Assembly: GCA_016292045.1 (NCBI GenBank)
Contig: JAEEZX010000064.1
Span: forward strand, 1 to 64,000
Length of the DNA stretch: 64,000 bases
Source of the DNA: Bacteroidaceae bacterium
GTDB lineage: Bacteria; Bacteroidota; Bacteroidia; Bacteroidales; Bacteroidaceae
Direction of reading: 5' to 3'
Shown here: positions 7,300-14,924 of the stretch, in pieces
How positions within the stretch are numbered: the stretch's first letter is position 1
Layout of the letters: the number at the start of each line of letters is the position of its first letter
Made by a program: the position numbers and the translations under genes
Notes under the pieces: generated by a model
Seen by the model: only the letters and a program-made list of their open reading frames with translations
Told to the model about the DNA's origin: nothing
Database searches by the model: none

Positions 7300-7929
7300 T
7301 TACACGGCCCAGGCAAGCTCTTCCTTTGCCTGTGACTTCTTCCAACCGTTGAAAACGAAGTCATTGATGAGATTCTCGTAGCTGAGGACAACAGGCTCGC
7401 CAATCTCGGCTTCAGCGTCTATCTGCTCTTCCACATAGAGCGTTGGCATGATAAGACAGCGCATGAGCTTGCCGTTCTCCACTACCACAGCGTGTGCCTT
7501 GTCTCGCGTGGTAAACGTCACCTCCTTGGTACCAGCGAGCATGATAGTGGTCAGCAGTCGCAGAAGGGTACGGACATTGAAGCCCACGCCGTTGATGACT
7601 ACCGCATCCTTGTCTGTCGTCTCCAGCTTGCGTCCATGGTAGCTGCAAGCCTCCTTCAGCTGCTTCACATCGAGGACAAACTGACTGTCGCTGTCCTGCT
7701 TGTGCGGAAACACGCTGTCAACATTCGGGTAGCGGCCCTCGATCTCCTCACCTGTCAGGCTGATGGTCTTACCGTCGAGCTTCTTGCTGCCCTCGTTCAG
7801 GATAACCAGCACATGACCATCAGAGGCATAGCAGCGGCCTTCCTCGAAGTGTACGCCGTTCATCACTGGTCTGTTCACGTCTTTTGCTACGATGTTCTGA
7901 TACATCGCCTTGATAATCTTCTTGTTCAT
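7300..7929 (-). CDS. DNA sliding clamp (DnaN)-like protein
   Basis: A 209-residue protein with landmarks of bacterial beta clamps: NGVHFEEGRCYASDGHVLV near the start (compare the ATDGHRL box), GRYPNVDSVFP in the middle (compare GEFPDY...P), and CLIMPT near the end (compare VMPM). It is much shorter than the usual 366 residues, so it would form a two-domain rather than three-domain unit. Such clamps could recruit host polymerase or repair proteins to phage DNA. Called on motif pattern alone. It lies between the ParB-like gene and a small gene behind promoter copy 3. Confidence 0.55.
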   Translation of the reverse strand: MNKKIIKAMYQNIVAKDVNRPVMNGVHFEEGRCYASDGHVLVILNEGSKKLDGKTISLTGEEIEGRYPNVDSVFPHKQDSDSQFVLDVKQLKEACSYHGRKLETTDKDAVVINGVGFNVRTLLRLLTTIMLAGTKEVTFTTRDKAHAVVVENGKLMRCLIMPTLYVEEQIDAEAEIGEPVVLSYENLINDFVFNGWKKSQAKEELAWAV

Positions 7930-7949
7930 ACTTCTTAATGTTTATAGGG

Positions 7950-8183
7950 TTAAAACTCATAGTCTGTGCCACAATAGAAGCCGTACTGGAGAAGCATATT
8001 CTCCACTTCCATCTTACACTCCTCCTCGTCTGCATCAGCAGGAACCTTGATACCCCAGGCATCGTTAGCGACTCTGATAATCTCAGACAGGGTTGGGTCA
8101 TTCTGGCTTTCGTGGTTTTCGCGCATCATTTCGTCGAAAATCTTCACGTTCTCACCAATGAAGTAAAATGCTATCGTTTTCAT
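7950..8183 (-). CDS. Hypothetical protein (77 aa), operon leader
   Basis: Start at MKTIAFYFIGENVK (8183), since the longer frame runs into promoter copy 3. An acidic protein with EEECKMEVENMLLQYG near the C-terminus. It heads the operon that continues into the clamp-like and ParB-like genes. Function unknown. Confidence 0.6.
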   Translation of the reverse strand: MKTIAFYFIGENVKIFDEMMRENHESQNDPTLSEIIRVANDAWGIKVPADADEEECKMEVENMLLQYGFYCGTDYEF

Positions 8184-8190
8184 TTCTTTT

Positions 8191-8266
8191 AAGTTTTGAA
8201 GGGTTACTAATTGTATCTTATTTACATTACAAAGGTACAGGTTTTTAATCATATACGCAAGGTTTA
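8191..8266 (-). promoter_or_regulatory. Phage promoter/leader repeat, copy 3
   Basis: Minus-strand CTTGCGTATATGATTA, TACCTTTG, TGTAAATAAGATAC and CCTTCAAAACTTA before the ATG at 8183. Drives the clamp-like/ParB-like operon. Confidence 0.8.
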
Positions 8267-8310
8267 CCCCGATTATTTTCGTCTCTAATCTTAAAAGAAA
8301 CTAACTGAAT

Positions 8311-8342
8311 GAGGGGCTGTAGAAAAGCTCCTGCAACCCCTC
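8311..8342. terminator. Intergenic hairpin, possible terminator
   Basis: GAGGGG pairs with CCCCTC, and inner bases extend the stem to about 11 bp with one mismatch around an 8-nt loop. A CTTTTCTC tail follows on the plus strand, but only ATTCAG on the minus strand. Its place after the DUF932 stop suggests minus-strand 3'-end processing; termination there is weaker than at other sites. Confidence 0.4.
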
Positions 8343-8361
8343 TTTTCTCAGGTCATGGTGG

Positions 8362-9465
8362 CTATGCAGTCACCAGCTCGTAAGCCTGCTGCACCTTCTT
8401 CGAGGCATAGCCGGACATGATGCTGTCGAACTTCTGTTCCTCCGTCTTGAAGTCGTACTCGTTCTGGTAGAAGGTGGTGATGCCATTGATAAGCCACATT
8501 CCCGTACCTCTCTGGCCGACCTCCTGACCGATGCCGCTCTCCACCGTCTGCTTCATCTTATCGAACTGATTCTTGGCAAAGGTCGTGATGTCTGCATGAT
8601 GGGTGTCGCCAGTGGCCTTGTAGATGGCCATGTTCTTCTCCGAATACATCACCTCGGCCAGTATGCGGTCAAGGTCTCGCTCAGCCAGCTTAATGCTCTG
8701 CAGGTGCAAGAAACGCTCCTCCATCGACTTCTTATAGATGTCGTACATGTGCAGCGTCTTATAGGCGAACTCAGCGTTCTCGGCATTGGTAAGGTCGAGA
8801 CGGCTGTTAATCTGAGAGGTGTGGCGCAGACTGATCTTTCCTGCGTTGTTCCTCATGGCGAAGTTCAGGGTGTTGTTACACACCACACGGACGGGAGTCA
8901 CCATGCAGTTCACGGCAGCGGTGCCATCGTGCGAGGTGGTGAATACCACGTACATTTCTACCCGGTCATCGCCCTTGTTGTCGAGGATAACCGACTCAGG
9001 GAACTTCGCGCTGATGAAAACGCGCTCACCATGACCGAGGACACCTGCTGTCTCGATGACAGGAACATGGTCATTACCCAGCTCACCCGAGCACAGGGTA
9101 TCTACGAACTTGAAAGCGTCCTCATTCTGTACGACACCGTAGCAGTCAGAGACAACGCCCAGGGTCTCGAAGGTGTCCATTCTCATTGTCACCTTCTTGC
9201 CGTTCACTTGCGCATCGAGGATAGCGTCACAGATGGCCTCCGCATTGCTGTTAGCCATCGCCTCCGACAGGGTGGGAGTCATGGCCACTATCGGCTGCAT
9301 CTCTACCTGATAGTCAGCATGGGAGAGCTTCAGGGCCTGCTCCACCGTCATTGCGCCATCAAACACTTGGCCGAGGTTGTGCCATGCACGCTCCTTCTTG
9401 CCGTTCTCTACGAAACTGGCGACTTCCACGCCATTCACTTTCTTAATCTCTAAATTGTGAGCCAT
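8362..9465 (-). CDS. DUF932 phage/plasmid-like protein
   Basis: A 367-residue protein starting MAHNLEIKKVNG. It matches the DUF932 pattern: AWHNLGQVFDGAMTVEQAL near the N-terminus, a central TPVRVVCNNTL (typical VRVVCxNTL), then a helical region and a GTGMWLINGITTFYQNE C-terminus (compare WxxxNAxTEYxDH). The family is common in phages and plasmids; its biochemical role is unknown. Two adjacent Met residues allow a start at 9465 or 9471. Confidence 0.8.
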   Translation of the reverse strand: MAHNLEIKKVNGVEVASFVENGKKERAWHNLGQVFDGAMTVEQALKLSHADYQVEMQPIVAMTPTLSEAMANSNAEAICDAILDAQVNGKKVTMRMDTFETLGVVSDCYGVVQNEDAFKFVDTLCSGELGNDHVPVIETAGVLGHGERVFISAKFPESVILDNKGDDRVEMYVVFTTSHDGTAAVNCMVTPVRVVCNNTLNFAMRNNAGKISLRHTSQINSRLDLTNAENAEFAYKTLHMYDIYKKSMEERFLHLQSIKLAERDLDRILAEVMYSEKNMAIYKATGDTHHADITTFAKNQFDKMKQTVESGIGQEVGQRGTGMWLINGITTFYQNEYDFKTEEQKFDSIMSGYASKKVQQAYELVTA

Positions 9466-9496
9466 AATCACTAATGTTTTGAGGGTTAAACTTATC

Positions 9497-9748
9497 TTAT
9501 TTGCTTAATTCTACACAGGTCATTCCACCGTCCTTGATGTCGTATGACTTATTGACCGCAGACACCAGCGAGCGGATGGTCTTAGGGTGCTCAGGAATGC
9601 TTTTCTTGTACGAATGTCCTACAGAGAGGGCGTAACTGAAATAATCCGTCAACTCCTCCAGTGTACCAGTGATTTCTTTCGTTGATGTTGGTCTGCTCCC
9701 AAAGAACATTCTCGTTCTGATAAGGGTGTACTTTTTCTTCTCTTTCAT
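9497..9748 (-). CDS. Hypothetical protein (83 aa)
   Basis: A basic protein starting MKEKKKYTLIRTRMFFGSRP, with ITGTLEELTDYFSYAL and KTIRSLVSAVNKSYD. The layout resembles small phage proteins of the family that begin with a beta strand and a LxELxxYFxYxL helix. Directly downstream of promoter copy 4, upstream of DUF932. Function unknown. Confidence 0.6.
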   Translation of the reverse strand: MKEKKKYTLIRTRMFFGSRPTSTKEITGTLEELTDYFSYALSVGHSYKKSIPEHPKTIRSLVSAVNKSYDIKDGGMTCVELSK

Positions 9749-9754
9749 ATCTGC

Positions 9755-9829
9755 TAAGTTTTGAAGTTGTTATTTATCTTATTTGACACTACAAAGGTAC
9801 AATGATTTTATCATATACGCAAATTTTAC
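9755..9829 (-). promoter_or_regulatory. Phage promoter/leader repeat, copy 4
   Basis: Minus-strand TTTGCGTATATGATAA, TACCTTTG, AGTGTCAAATAAGATAA and ACTTCAAAACTTA ending at the ATG of the 83-aa gene. Confidence 0.8.
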
Positions 9830-9871
9830 TCAGAAATTTATCTGTAGCTATGGTTAAAAGAAACTAACTAA

Positions 9872-9897
9872 AAATAGCACCCCAAAAGGAGTGCTAT
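9872..9897 (-). terminator. Rho-independent terminator of the lysis operon
   Basis: Minus-strand ATAGCACTCC-tttt-GGGGTGCTAT (10-bp stem, one G-T pair) followed by TTTTTAG. It overlaps the stop of the 73-aa gene. Confidence 0.85.
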
Positions 9898-10115
9898 AAT
9901 CCCTGTTTCCTGCGTATTCTCGGCCCATATCGCCCATATAGCTTGCGCAACCGCTCCCACCAGTATTCAGAGTAAGGGTTTCTGGAGCGTAGCGATGTCT
10001 GCTTGCCTGATTTCGTCCAAAAGGAGACTATCGTCACCCCTTGGTGGCTATACACCCACACGCCGTAAGGGGCAAGCATGGTGGGCTTCTTACGCCTGAT
10101 GTACTCACAAATCAT
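9894..10115 (-). CDS. Hypothetical basic protein (73 aa)
   Basis: A very basic, aromatic-rich protein (MICEYIRRKKPTMLAPYGVW... ending GRYGPRIRRKQGL). No signal or membrane segment. Its start overlaps the stop of the 69-aa gene as ATGA (10112-10115), so the two are coupled. It ends in a strong terminator. Could bind nucleic acid; function unknown. Confidence 0.55.
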   Translation of the reverse strand: MICEYIRRKKPTMLAPYGVWVYSHQGVTIVSFWTKSGKQTSLRSRNPYSEYWWERLRKLYGRYGPRIRRKQGL

Positions 10116-10321
10116 GGCAGAACGTCGATGTTCTTTCCAAAGTCAGAGGCAATACTCCTGCGGGCCTCACGGAGCAGAGCATCCGTCTCCTCCTCACAGG
10201 CGAGCATCGCCTTGTAGTTCTCGGTGTTCTTTTGCCGTCTGAAGGTAGTCTGCTTCCGTCTGCACTCACGTACCTTGTCAATGAGTGCCAGCAGCGTGAC
10301 GGCTCCATCTGTCTTTGTCAT
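10112..10321 (-). CDS. Hypothetical helical protein (69 aa)
   Basis: A basic alpha-helical protein (TLLALIDKVRECRRKQTTF and ACEEETDALLREARRS). Coupled by ATGA to the 73-aa gene. A hairpin between it and the upstream spanin-like gene may reduce read-through. Function unknown. Confidence 0.55.
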   Translation of the reverse strand: MTKTDGAVTLLALIDKVRECRRKQTTFRRQKNTENYKAMLACEEETDALLREARRSIASDFGKNIDVLP

Positions 10322-10343
10322 AGGTAGTAAGGGGTTAAATTAG

Positions 10344-10380
10344 AAAAAGTCCCTCACCCGTCTGCTGGGGGCAAGGGACT
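10344..10380 (-). terminator. Rho-independent terminator after lysis genes
   Basis: Minus-strand AGTCCCTTGCCC...GGGTGAGGGACT stem followed by TTTTTC. It lies just downstream of the spanin-like stop and upstream of the 69-aa ATG. Confidence 0.8.
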
Positions 10381-10408
10381 CAGTATCTTCGGAAGTTGGC
10401 TAACTATC

Positions 10409-11083
10409 TTAGCCTCGTTGTCGGTACTTCGATTTTACCCAGTAGGCGAGGACGCCTACGATGATGAGCAGAGATAACGCCAGCAAAGCCCACGCTGCGT
10501 AAGATAGTTGCTTCGTCTCGGTGGCGGCAGTGTTCCTCTCGCTCGATTTGGTTTCGTCTCTCGTAGCAGACTCTTCCTTGATAACTGCTGAACTGTTTGT
10601 CGAGGATAACGCATTTGTCTGTTCGCTTTCTCGGTTCTCGTTCTCTTGACGCTCAGTTCGTTTTCCGTTATGCTTGATAGTCGTGGTTTTCTCAGTCTTC
10701 AGGACAGGGGAGTTTCCCGTGCTGTCGGCCTTACTCGTATCATACCAGGTTGTCTCAGTAATGGTCACGACCTCGGTGCTGTCATCCGTCCGCTCAGTCA
10801 CCGTGTTCTGAGTGACAGAGGAGGACTGCGACGTAGCGTTTGTCTGCGTCTGGCTGTTGGCCGTCGTGTTGGTGGTCACGGTCTCCGTCTGATGCGTATC
10901 TTCCTTCACCGTCTTTTTGTACGAGCCGCAAGACGAGAACAAGGCACATATCAGTATGGCGATGAAAAACGCCACCACATAACCGATGGCACAGGAACAG
11001 CCGAGCTTCATGGCATCCTCCGGATCAACGTTCTGCTGTGGTGGGAGCCAGTAGTCGTTAGGGTCATTGTAACCGTAAAACAT
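10409..11083 (-). CDS. Candidate unimolecular spanin (u-spanin)-like lysis protein
   Basis: A 224-residue protein. A hydrophobic segment near residues 28-50 ends in ALFSSCGSYKK, which reads as a lipoprotein signal, especially if translation starts at the inner MKLGCSC. A long Ser/Thr/Gln-rich stretch then spans about 130 residues (repeats of TNTTANSQTQTN type), ending in a C-terminal membrane helix (ALLALSLLIIVGVLAYWV) and a basic tail. Lipoprotein start plus C-terminal membrane helix is the plan of u-spanins, which join outer and inner membranes and fuse them at lysis. It lies directly after the endolysin gene. Spanin identity is inferred from topology and place, not sequence similarity. Confidence 0.5.
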   Translation of the reverse strand: MFYGYNDPNDYWLPPQQNVDPEDAMKLGCSCAIGYVVAFFIAILICALFSSCGSYKKTVKEDTHQTETVTTNTTANSQTQTNATSQSSSVTQNTVTERTDDSTEVVTITETTWYDTSKADSTGNSPVLKTEKTTTIKHNGKRTERQENENRESEQTNALSSTNSSAVIKEESATRDETKSSERNTAATETKQLSYAAWALLALSLLIIVGVLAYWVKSKYRQRG

Positions 11084-11095
11084 AGTTGTAAGTTT

Positions 11096-11767
11096 TTAGA
11101 TTCTTCGATATTCGTCTATCGCCGAGAAGCAAGGGCACTCTTTCAGCCACTCCCATTTCTCGATGATGCCGTTGTGATTCTTGTCTGGAGAGCAGTCACG
11201 GTGGCCCAGGATTTTTGCCTTGGGGTACATCTTCCGCAGGTCAAGGAGCAGACTGAGCAAAGCCGCTTTCTGCTTGTCAGTCCGGGTGTCCTTCCCCTTG
11301 CCATTCTTGTCAAGGCCACCGACATATACGATGCCGATGCTATGGCTGTTGCGGTTCTCTACATGGGCACCGCTCTTGTCAACGTCTCTACCATTCAGAA
11401 TGTTGCCATCCAAGTCTATGACATAATGATAGCCTATTGTGGTGAAGCCACGTTTCTTGTGCCAGCTGGTGATGTCTTCGACGGTCACAGGCTGACCCTC
11501 GCGTGTCGCCGTGCAGTGAATGACAATCTCGTCAATACGACGCACCGATTTCTTCAGGTGAAAGACGGTGGCAGTCACAGAGGGCAGGAGCTTCGCTAAG
11601 GTAGCCGGGCCAACGATTCCATCTGCTTTCAGTCCATGGGAACGCTGGAACTCCTTTACTCGCTCGGCCGTCAGGGGGCCATAGATACCATCGGGATAAA
11701 GCGACAAAGCCTTCTGGATTTGACGCACAACTTCACTTTTCGGGGAGCCAATCTTGTAAATAGTCAT
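11096..11767 (-). CDS. Endolysin: N-acetylmuramoyl-L-alanine amidase with peptidoglycan-binding domain
   Basis: A 223-residue lytic enzyme that would cut the amide bond between muramic acid and the stem peptide. Residues about 15-63 form a PG_binding_1 repeat (YPDGIYGPLTAERVKEFQRS, GIVGPATLAKLLP). Residues about 75-215 form an Amidase_2 domain with zinc ligands in VIHCTAT and GHRDCSP and the core SIGIVYVGG and GYHYVID. There is no signal peptide, so release needs the holin. The binding domain at the N-terminus is the reverse of many endolysins. It is the fifth gene of the lysis cassette, 17 bases after luxS. Confidence 0.92.
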   Translation of the reverse strand: MTIYKIGSPKSEVVRQIQKALSLYPDGIYGPLTAERVKEFQRSHGLKADGIVGPATLAKLLPSVTATVFHLKKSVRRIDEIVIHCTATREGQPVTVEDITSWHKKRGFTTIGYHYVIDLDGNILNGRDVDKSGAHVENRNSHSIGIVYVGGLDKNGKGKDTRTDKQKAALLSLLLDLRKMYPKAKILGHRDCSPDKNHNGIIEKWEWLKECPCFSAIDEYRRI

Positions 11768-11784
11768 ATCATTATGTCTTTTGG

Positions 11785-12264
11785 TTAGTCTGTCGGATAG
11801 CTGAGATTCTCGGCGGTGATGTTATTCAACACGTCGAGGTAGTCCTGCGCCACTTCCTTCGCGCCCTTCAGGTCATGGTAGATGTAGTTTCCACACTCCT
11901 GCATCGTCGCACCTGGCACGTCACCCTTATAGTCGCGGATGAAGGCCATGAGACTTTGCAGGACATGAACGAGCTGGTGGCTGTCCCATTCTCCTTGCAG
12001 AATGAGGTAGAAGCCAGTTGCGCACCCCATAGGACCGAAATACACCACCTTATCGCCAAGCTGGGGATGGCTACGCAGGAACGTAGCGCCAAGGTGTTCG
12101 ATGGTGTGCATCGTCTTTGGGGCCATATAGGTATGATTCGGCCACTTCATGCGAATGTCGATGGTGGTCAGCACGTCACCGTGGGGCGTTACGTCCTTTC
12201 GTGACACATAGACACCCTCCATCATCCTTGTGTGGTCTATCTTAAAGCTGTCGATCTTCTTCAT
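11785..12264 (-). CDS. luxS: S-ribosylhomocysteine lyase (AI-2 synthase LuxS)
   Basis: A 159-residue LuxS of full family length. It splits S-ribosylhomocysteine into homocysteine and DPD, which cyclises to the AI-2 signal. Zinc ligands are all present: H53 and H57 in HTIEH and C124 in QECGNYIYH. The catalytic Cys is C81 in GPMGCATGFY. IDIRMKWPN matches the substrate loop (family FDIRFCxPN). One oddity is Ala where the family usually has Arg after the catalytic Cys (GCRTGFY). Its ATG overlaps the pfs stop as ATGA (12261-12264). A LuxS between phage holin and endolysin is unusual. Confidence 0.93.
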   Translation of the reverse strand: MKKIDSFKIDHTRMMEGVYVSRKDVTPHGDVLTTIDIRMKWPNHTYMAPKTMHTIEHLGATFLRSHPQLGDKVVYFGPMGCATGFYLILQGEWDSHQLVHVLQSLMAFIRDYKGDVPGATMQECGNYIYHDLKGAKEVAQDYLDVLNNITAENLSYPTD

Positions 12265-12929
12265 GTGAAAGAGGAAATGATGTTAGCTATCTGTTTGAAG
12301 GTCGCCTGTGGTGCCTCCTGCCAAAACTTCTCATAGTCGCCCTCGCTGCAACTGTCACTGATGACCCTCACCGAGACAAACGGCACACGGAACAGGTGGC
12401 AGACATGAGCAATAGCCGCACTCTCCATGTCAACGGCCAACGCCGTCGGATGAATGTCAATGACAGGCTGCACGTCCTCAACGAACTGGTCACCGCTGGC
12501 AATAAGGCCGTGGTGTGCAGTAGGGCAGGCTTTCAGCACCACGCCCAGCAGCCACTCGTCGGCCATGAACACAGGAGGGAGGTCTTGCACCTGTCCTGGC
12601 TCCAGTCCTTTGCCACAATAGACATCATGGTAGGCGTAGCGTTCACCTACCACGATGTCAAGTGACTTCACATTATCGGCCAGCGAGCCGGCAACGCCAG
12701 TAGAGATAACCACCTGCGGACGGTAGCAGTCGAGCATTTCAGTGACACCCACCGCCGCGTTCACCTTGCCGATGCCGCATTTCAGGATGACCACTGACAC
12801 CTGCCCCATCATGCCGACATAGAAGAAATTCACGCCTCGCCGTTCACAGGTGAGGTCATGGACGTGGAGCCTCAGCTGCTCCAGCTCTTTCTCCATAGCC
12901 ACGATGATGCCTACCTTGAACTCCCTCAT
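12261..12929 (-). CDS. mtnN: 5'-methylthioadenosine/S-adenosylhomocysteine nucleosidase
   Basis: A 222-residue MTAN (Pfs). It removes adenine from S-adenosylhomocysteine to give the LuxS substrate, and from methylthioadenosine. AMEKELEQL carries the N-terminal catalytic Glu, [10 protein letters not shown] is the phosphorylase-fold glycine loop, [12 protein letters not shown] holds the ribose-binding Glu, and VRVISDSC holds the catalytic Asp. I start at [15 protein letters not shown] (12929), whose ATG overlaps the metK stop as ATGA. The stop overlaps the luxS start the same way, so the three genes should be translated together. Confidence 0.93.
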   Translation of the reverse strand: MREFKVGIIVAMEKELEQLRLHVHDLTCERRGVNFFYVGMMGQVSVVILKCGIGKVNAAVGVTEMLDCYRPQVVISTGVAGSLADNVKSLDIVVGERYAYHDVYCGKGLEPGQVQDLPPVFMADEWLLGVVLKACPTAHHGLIASGDQFVEDVQPVIDIHPTALAVDMESAAIAHVCHLFRVPFVSVRVISDSCSEGDYEKFWQEAPQATFKQIANIISSFT

Positions 12930-14221
12930 GCCTTGTGGGTTTTGAAGTAGTCGGTAATCTTCTCCACAGCGTCCAGTGCCTCCCAAGTGAACAGGCCCAC
13001 GCCGTAGGTCTCGCCCTCGATGGTCTTGTTGACGCTGGTACACTCACGGCCAAAATGACCGTATGCGGCTGTCTCCTCATAGATGGGATAGCGCAGCTGC
13101 AGATGTTCCTCGATGGCCTTCGGGCGCAGGTCGAACAACTCCTGAATAACTCCGGCCAGCTCTGCATCTGTGAGTGCCGTCTGGTTGGTGCCGAAGGTGT
13201 TGACGTTCACGCTCACAGGCTGAGCAACACCAATGGCATAGGACAGCTGCACCAGCATTTCCTTCGCCACGCCAGCAGCTACCATGTTCTTTGCCACATA
13301 GCGTGCCATGTAGGCAGCGGAGCGGTCCACCTTCGACGGGTCTTTACCCGAGAAAGCACCGCCACCGTGTGCGCCCTTACCGCCATAGGTGTCAACGATA
13401 ATCTTACGACCTGTCAGGCCAGTATCACCGTTTGGGCCACCGATGACAAACTTGCCAGTAGGATTCACCAGCACCTTTGTCTTATCGTCGAAGAGGGCAA
13501 GGATGGCCTCGTCTTTGATGTGAGACTTCACACGGTCGAGAATGAGGTTCTTCACGTCATCCTCAATGAGAGCGTGCATCGCCTCGTCATTGTCGATCTT
13601 ACCTTGTGTCACGCCGAGACGGACGGCAGTAAACTCGTCATGCTGGGTGCTGACAACGATAGTGTCAATGTGGACTGGCTTGCCGTCCTCGTCGTATTCT
13701 ACCGTCACCTGGCTCTTTGAGTCAGGACGCAGATAGTGGATGCCGATGTTATGCTTGCGGGCATACGCCAGCTCCTTCACAATGAGGTTGGCAAGGTACA
13801 GAGGCAGCGGCATAAACGTCTCTGTCTCGTCGGTGGCATAGCCGAACATCATACCTTGGTCACCTGCGCCTTGGTCAAGGGGATTCTCACGCTCCACGCC
13901 ACGGCGAATGTCAGCACTCTGCTCATGAATGAGGCTGATAATGCCACAGCTGTCATCAAAGCCGTACTCCGGCTTCGTGTAGCCAATACGTCTGATCGTC
14001 TGACGCACCACGCTCTGAATGTCTACATAGGCACTGGAGCGCACTTCGCCAGCGACAACGACCTGGCCAGTGGTTACTAACGTCTCGATGGCCACCTTCG
14101 CATTTGGGTCTTTAGCCAAGAATGCGTCAAGGAGAGCATCGCTAATCTGGTCGGCCACCTTATCGGGATGGCCTTCGGAAACGGATTCCGATGTGAACAA
14201 ACTTAAACTAAAATTCTTCAT
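12926..14221 (-). CDS. metK: S-adenosylmethionine synthetase
   Basis: A 431-residue MetK, full length. It makes SAM from ATP and methionine. Start [20 protein letters not shown] at 14221. Family signatures: [21 protein letters not shown] (ATP/Mg site), [12 protein letters not shown], and [19 protein letters not shown]. All three domains appear intact. It begins inside the last codons of the holin gene and ends in an ATGA overlap with mtnN. With mtnN and luxS it forms a complete SAM-making and SAH-detoxifying set. In the phage it may feed the element's own DNA methyltransferases, AI-2 output, or both. Confidence 0.95.
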   Translation of the reverse strand: MKNFSLSLFTSESVSEGHPDKVADQISDALLDAFLAKDPNAKVAIETLVTTGQVVVAGEVRSSAYVDIQSVVRQTIRRIGYTKPEYGFDDSCGIISLIHEQSADIRRGVERENPLDQGAGDQGMMFGYATDETETFMPLPLYLANLIVKELAYARKHNIGIHYLRPDSKSQVTVEYDEDGKPVHIDTIVVSTQHDEFTAVRLGVTQGKIDNDEAMHALIEDDVKNLILDRVKSHIKDEAILALFDDKTKVLVNPTGKFVIGGPNGDTGLTGRKIIVDTYGGKGAHGGGAFSGKDPSKVDRSAAYMARYVAKNMVAAGVAKEMLVQLSYAIGVAQPVSVNVNTFGTNQTALTDAELAGVIQELFDLRPKAIEEHLQLRYPIYEETAAYGHFGRECTSVNKTIEGETYGVGLFTWEALDAVEKITDYFKTHKA

Positions 14222-14804
14222 GTTGAATATCTGGTTTTGGGGATTTTCTACGTGGTCTCCGTGGGCCACCTTTTTCGTCCTCTTCTCTGAGGTCATGCAA
14301 ATCGACTTCAAAGTGTCTCTCGGTCTTATCTATCAGAATCTTGCGTAGAATCTTCCAAAAGCGGCTCTCCTCTTCAGTGTCACGGCATGACGCCTCGTTT
14401 TCCAAAATGGAAAGCGCCTGCTCAAAGGCAATCACTCCGGCCACGATGTAGCTCAATGGGATGCTGACATGAACGAAAATCCATCTTTCCACAATGTAGG
14501 CAAGGACAATGAGCCAAAGCCTCTTAGGTATCGTCTGCCTGACAACCTTGCCGAAAGCAAAGCTGGTGAAATGCGCTTGGTCTCGCTTCGTCTTATCCGG
14601 GTATTTCTTGTGTACTCGCTTGTCAAGCTGGTACGCCGTCCAAGCATCGTACACAATCAGGATAATCACCACAATCATCAGCGGGAATGTCGGTTCAAAC
14701 TCTGCTATGAACCATCCGAATACACCACCAAGGAAAGCCCAAATGCCTTTCCAACTCCAACACCAGTTAATGCAAGCTAAAAGCCAGTTCACAAAATTCG
14801 TCAT
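14208..14804 (-). CDS. Phage holin (Bacteroidetes toxin-secretion/lysis type)
   Basis: A 198-residue protein with about four hydrophobic segments: [19 protein letters not shown] residues 20-40, the helix [35 protein letters not shown], and [16 protein letters not shown] long charged cytoplasmic tail ends [17 protein letters not shown]. The plan IVYDxWTAY...[15 protein letters not shown] matches the phage_holin_4-like family, in which this loop is typical. It would open the inner membrane for the amidase. First gene of the lysis cassette; its last codons overlap the metK start. Confidence 0.8.
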   Translation of the reverse strand: MTNFVNWLLACINWCWSWKGIWAFLGGVFGWFIAEFEPTFPLMIVVIILIVYDAWTAYQLDKRVHKKYPDKTKRDQAHFTSFAFGKVVRQTIPKRLWLIVLAYIVERWIFVHVSIPLSYIVAGVIAFEQALSILENEASCRDTEEESRFWKILRKILIDKTERHFEVDLHDLREEDEKGGPRRPRRKSPKPDIQHEEF

Positions 14805-14815
14805 GCCTTTTTCGG

Positions 14816-14823
14816 CAAAGTTA
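14816..14823 (-). promoter_or_regulatory. Promoter -7 box of the lysis operon
   Basis: Minus-strand TAACTTTG, only 12 bases before the holin ATG, so the transcript would be nearly leaderless. It differs from the twelve-copy promoter family, suggesting separate (late) control. A CTTGCC-tac-GGCAAG hairpin at about 14850-14864 sits just upstream. Confidence 0.5.
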
Positions 14824-14924
14824 CGGATTTTCCGCTCCCACTTGCCGTAGGCAAGACGAATTTCTAATGAACTGGCGAGTGCAGGAAGAACGGCTCGCTT
14901 TCAGCTCGCCGAGAGGGCCATCAG

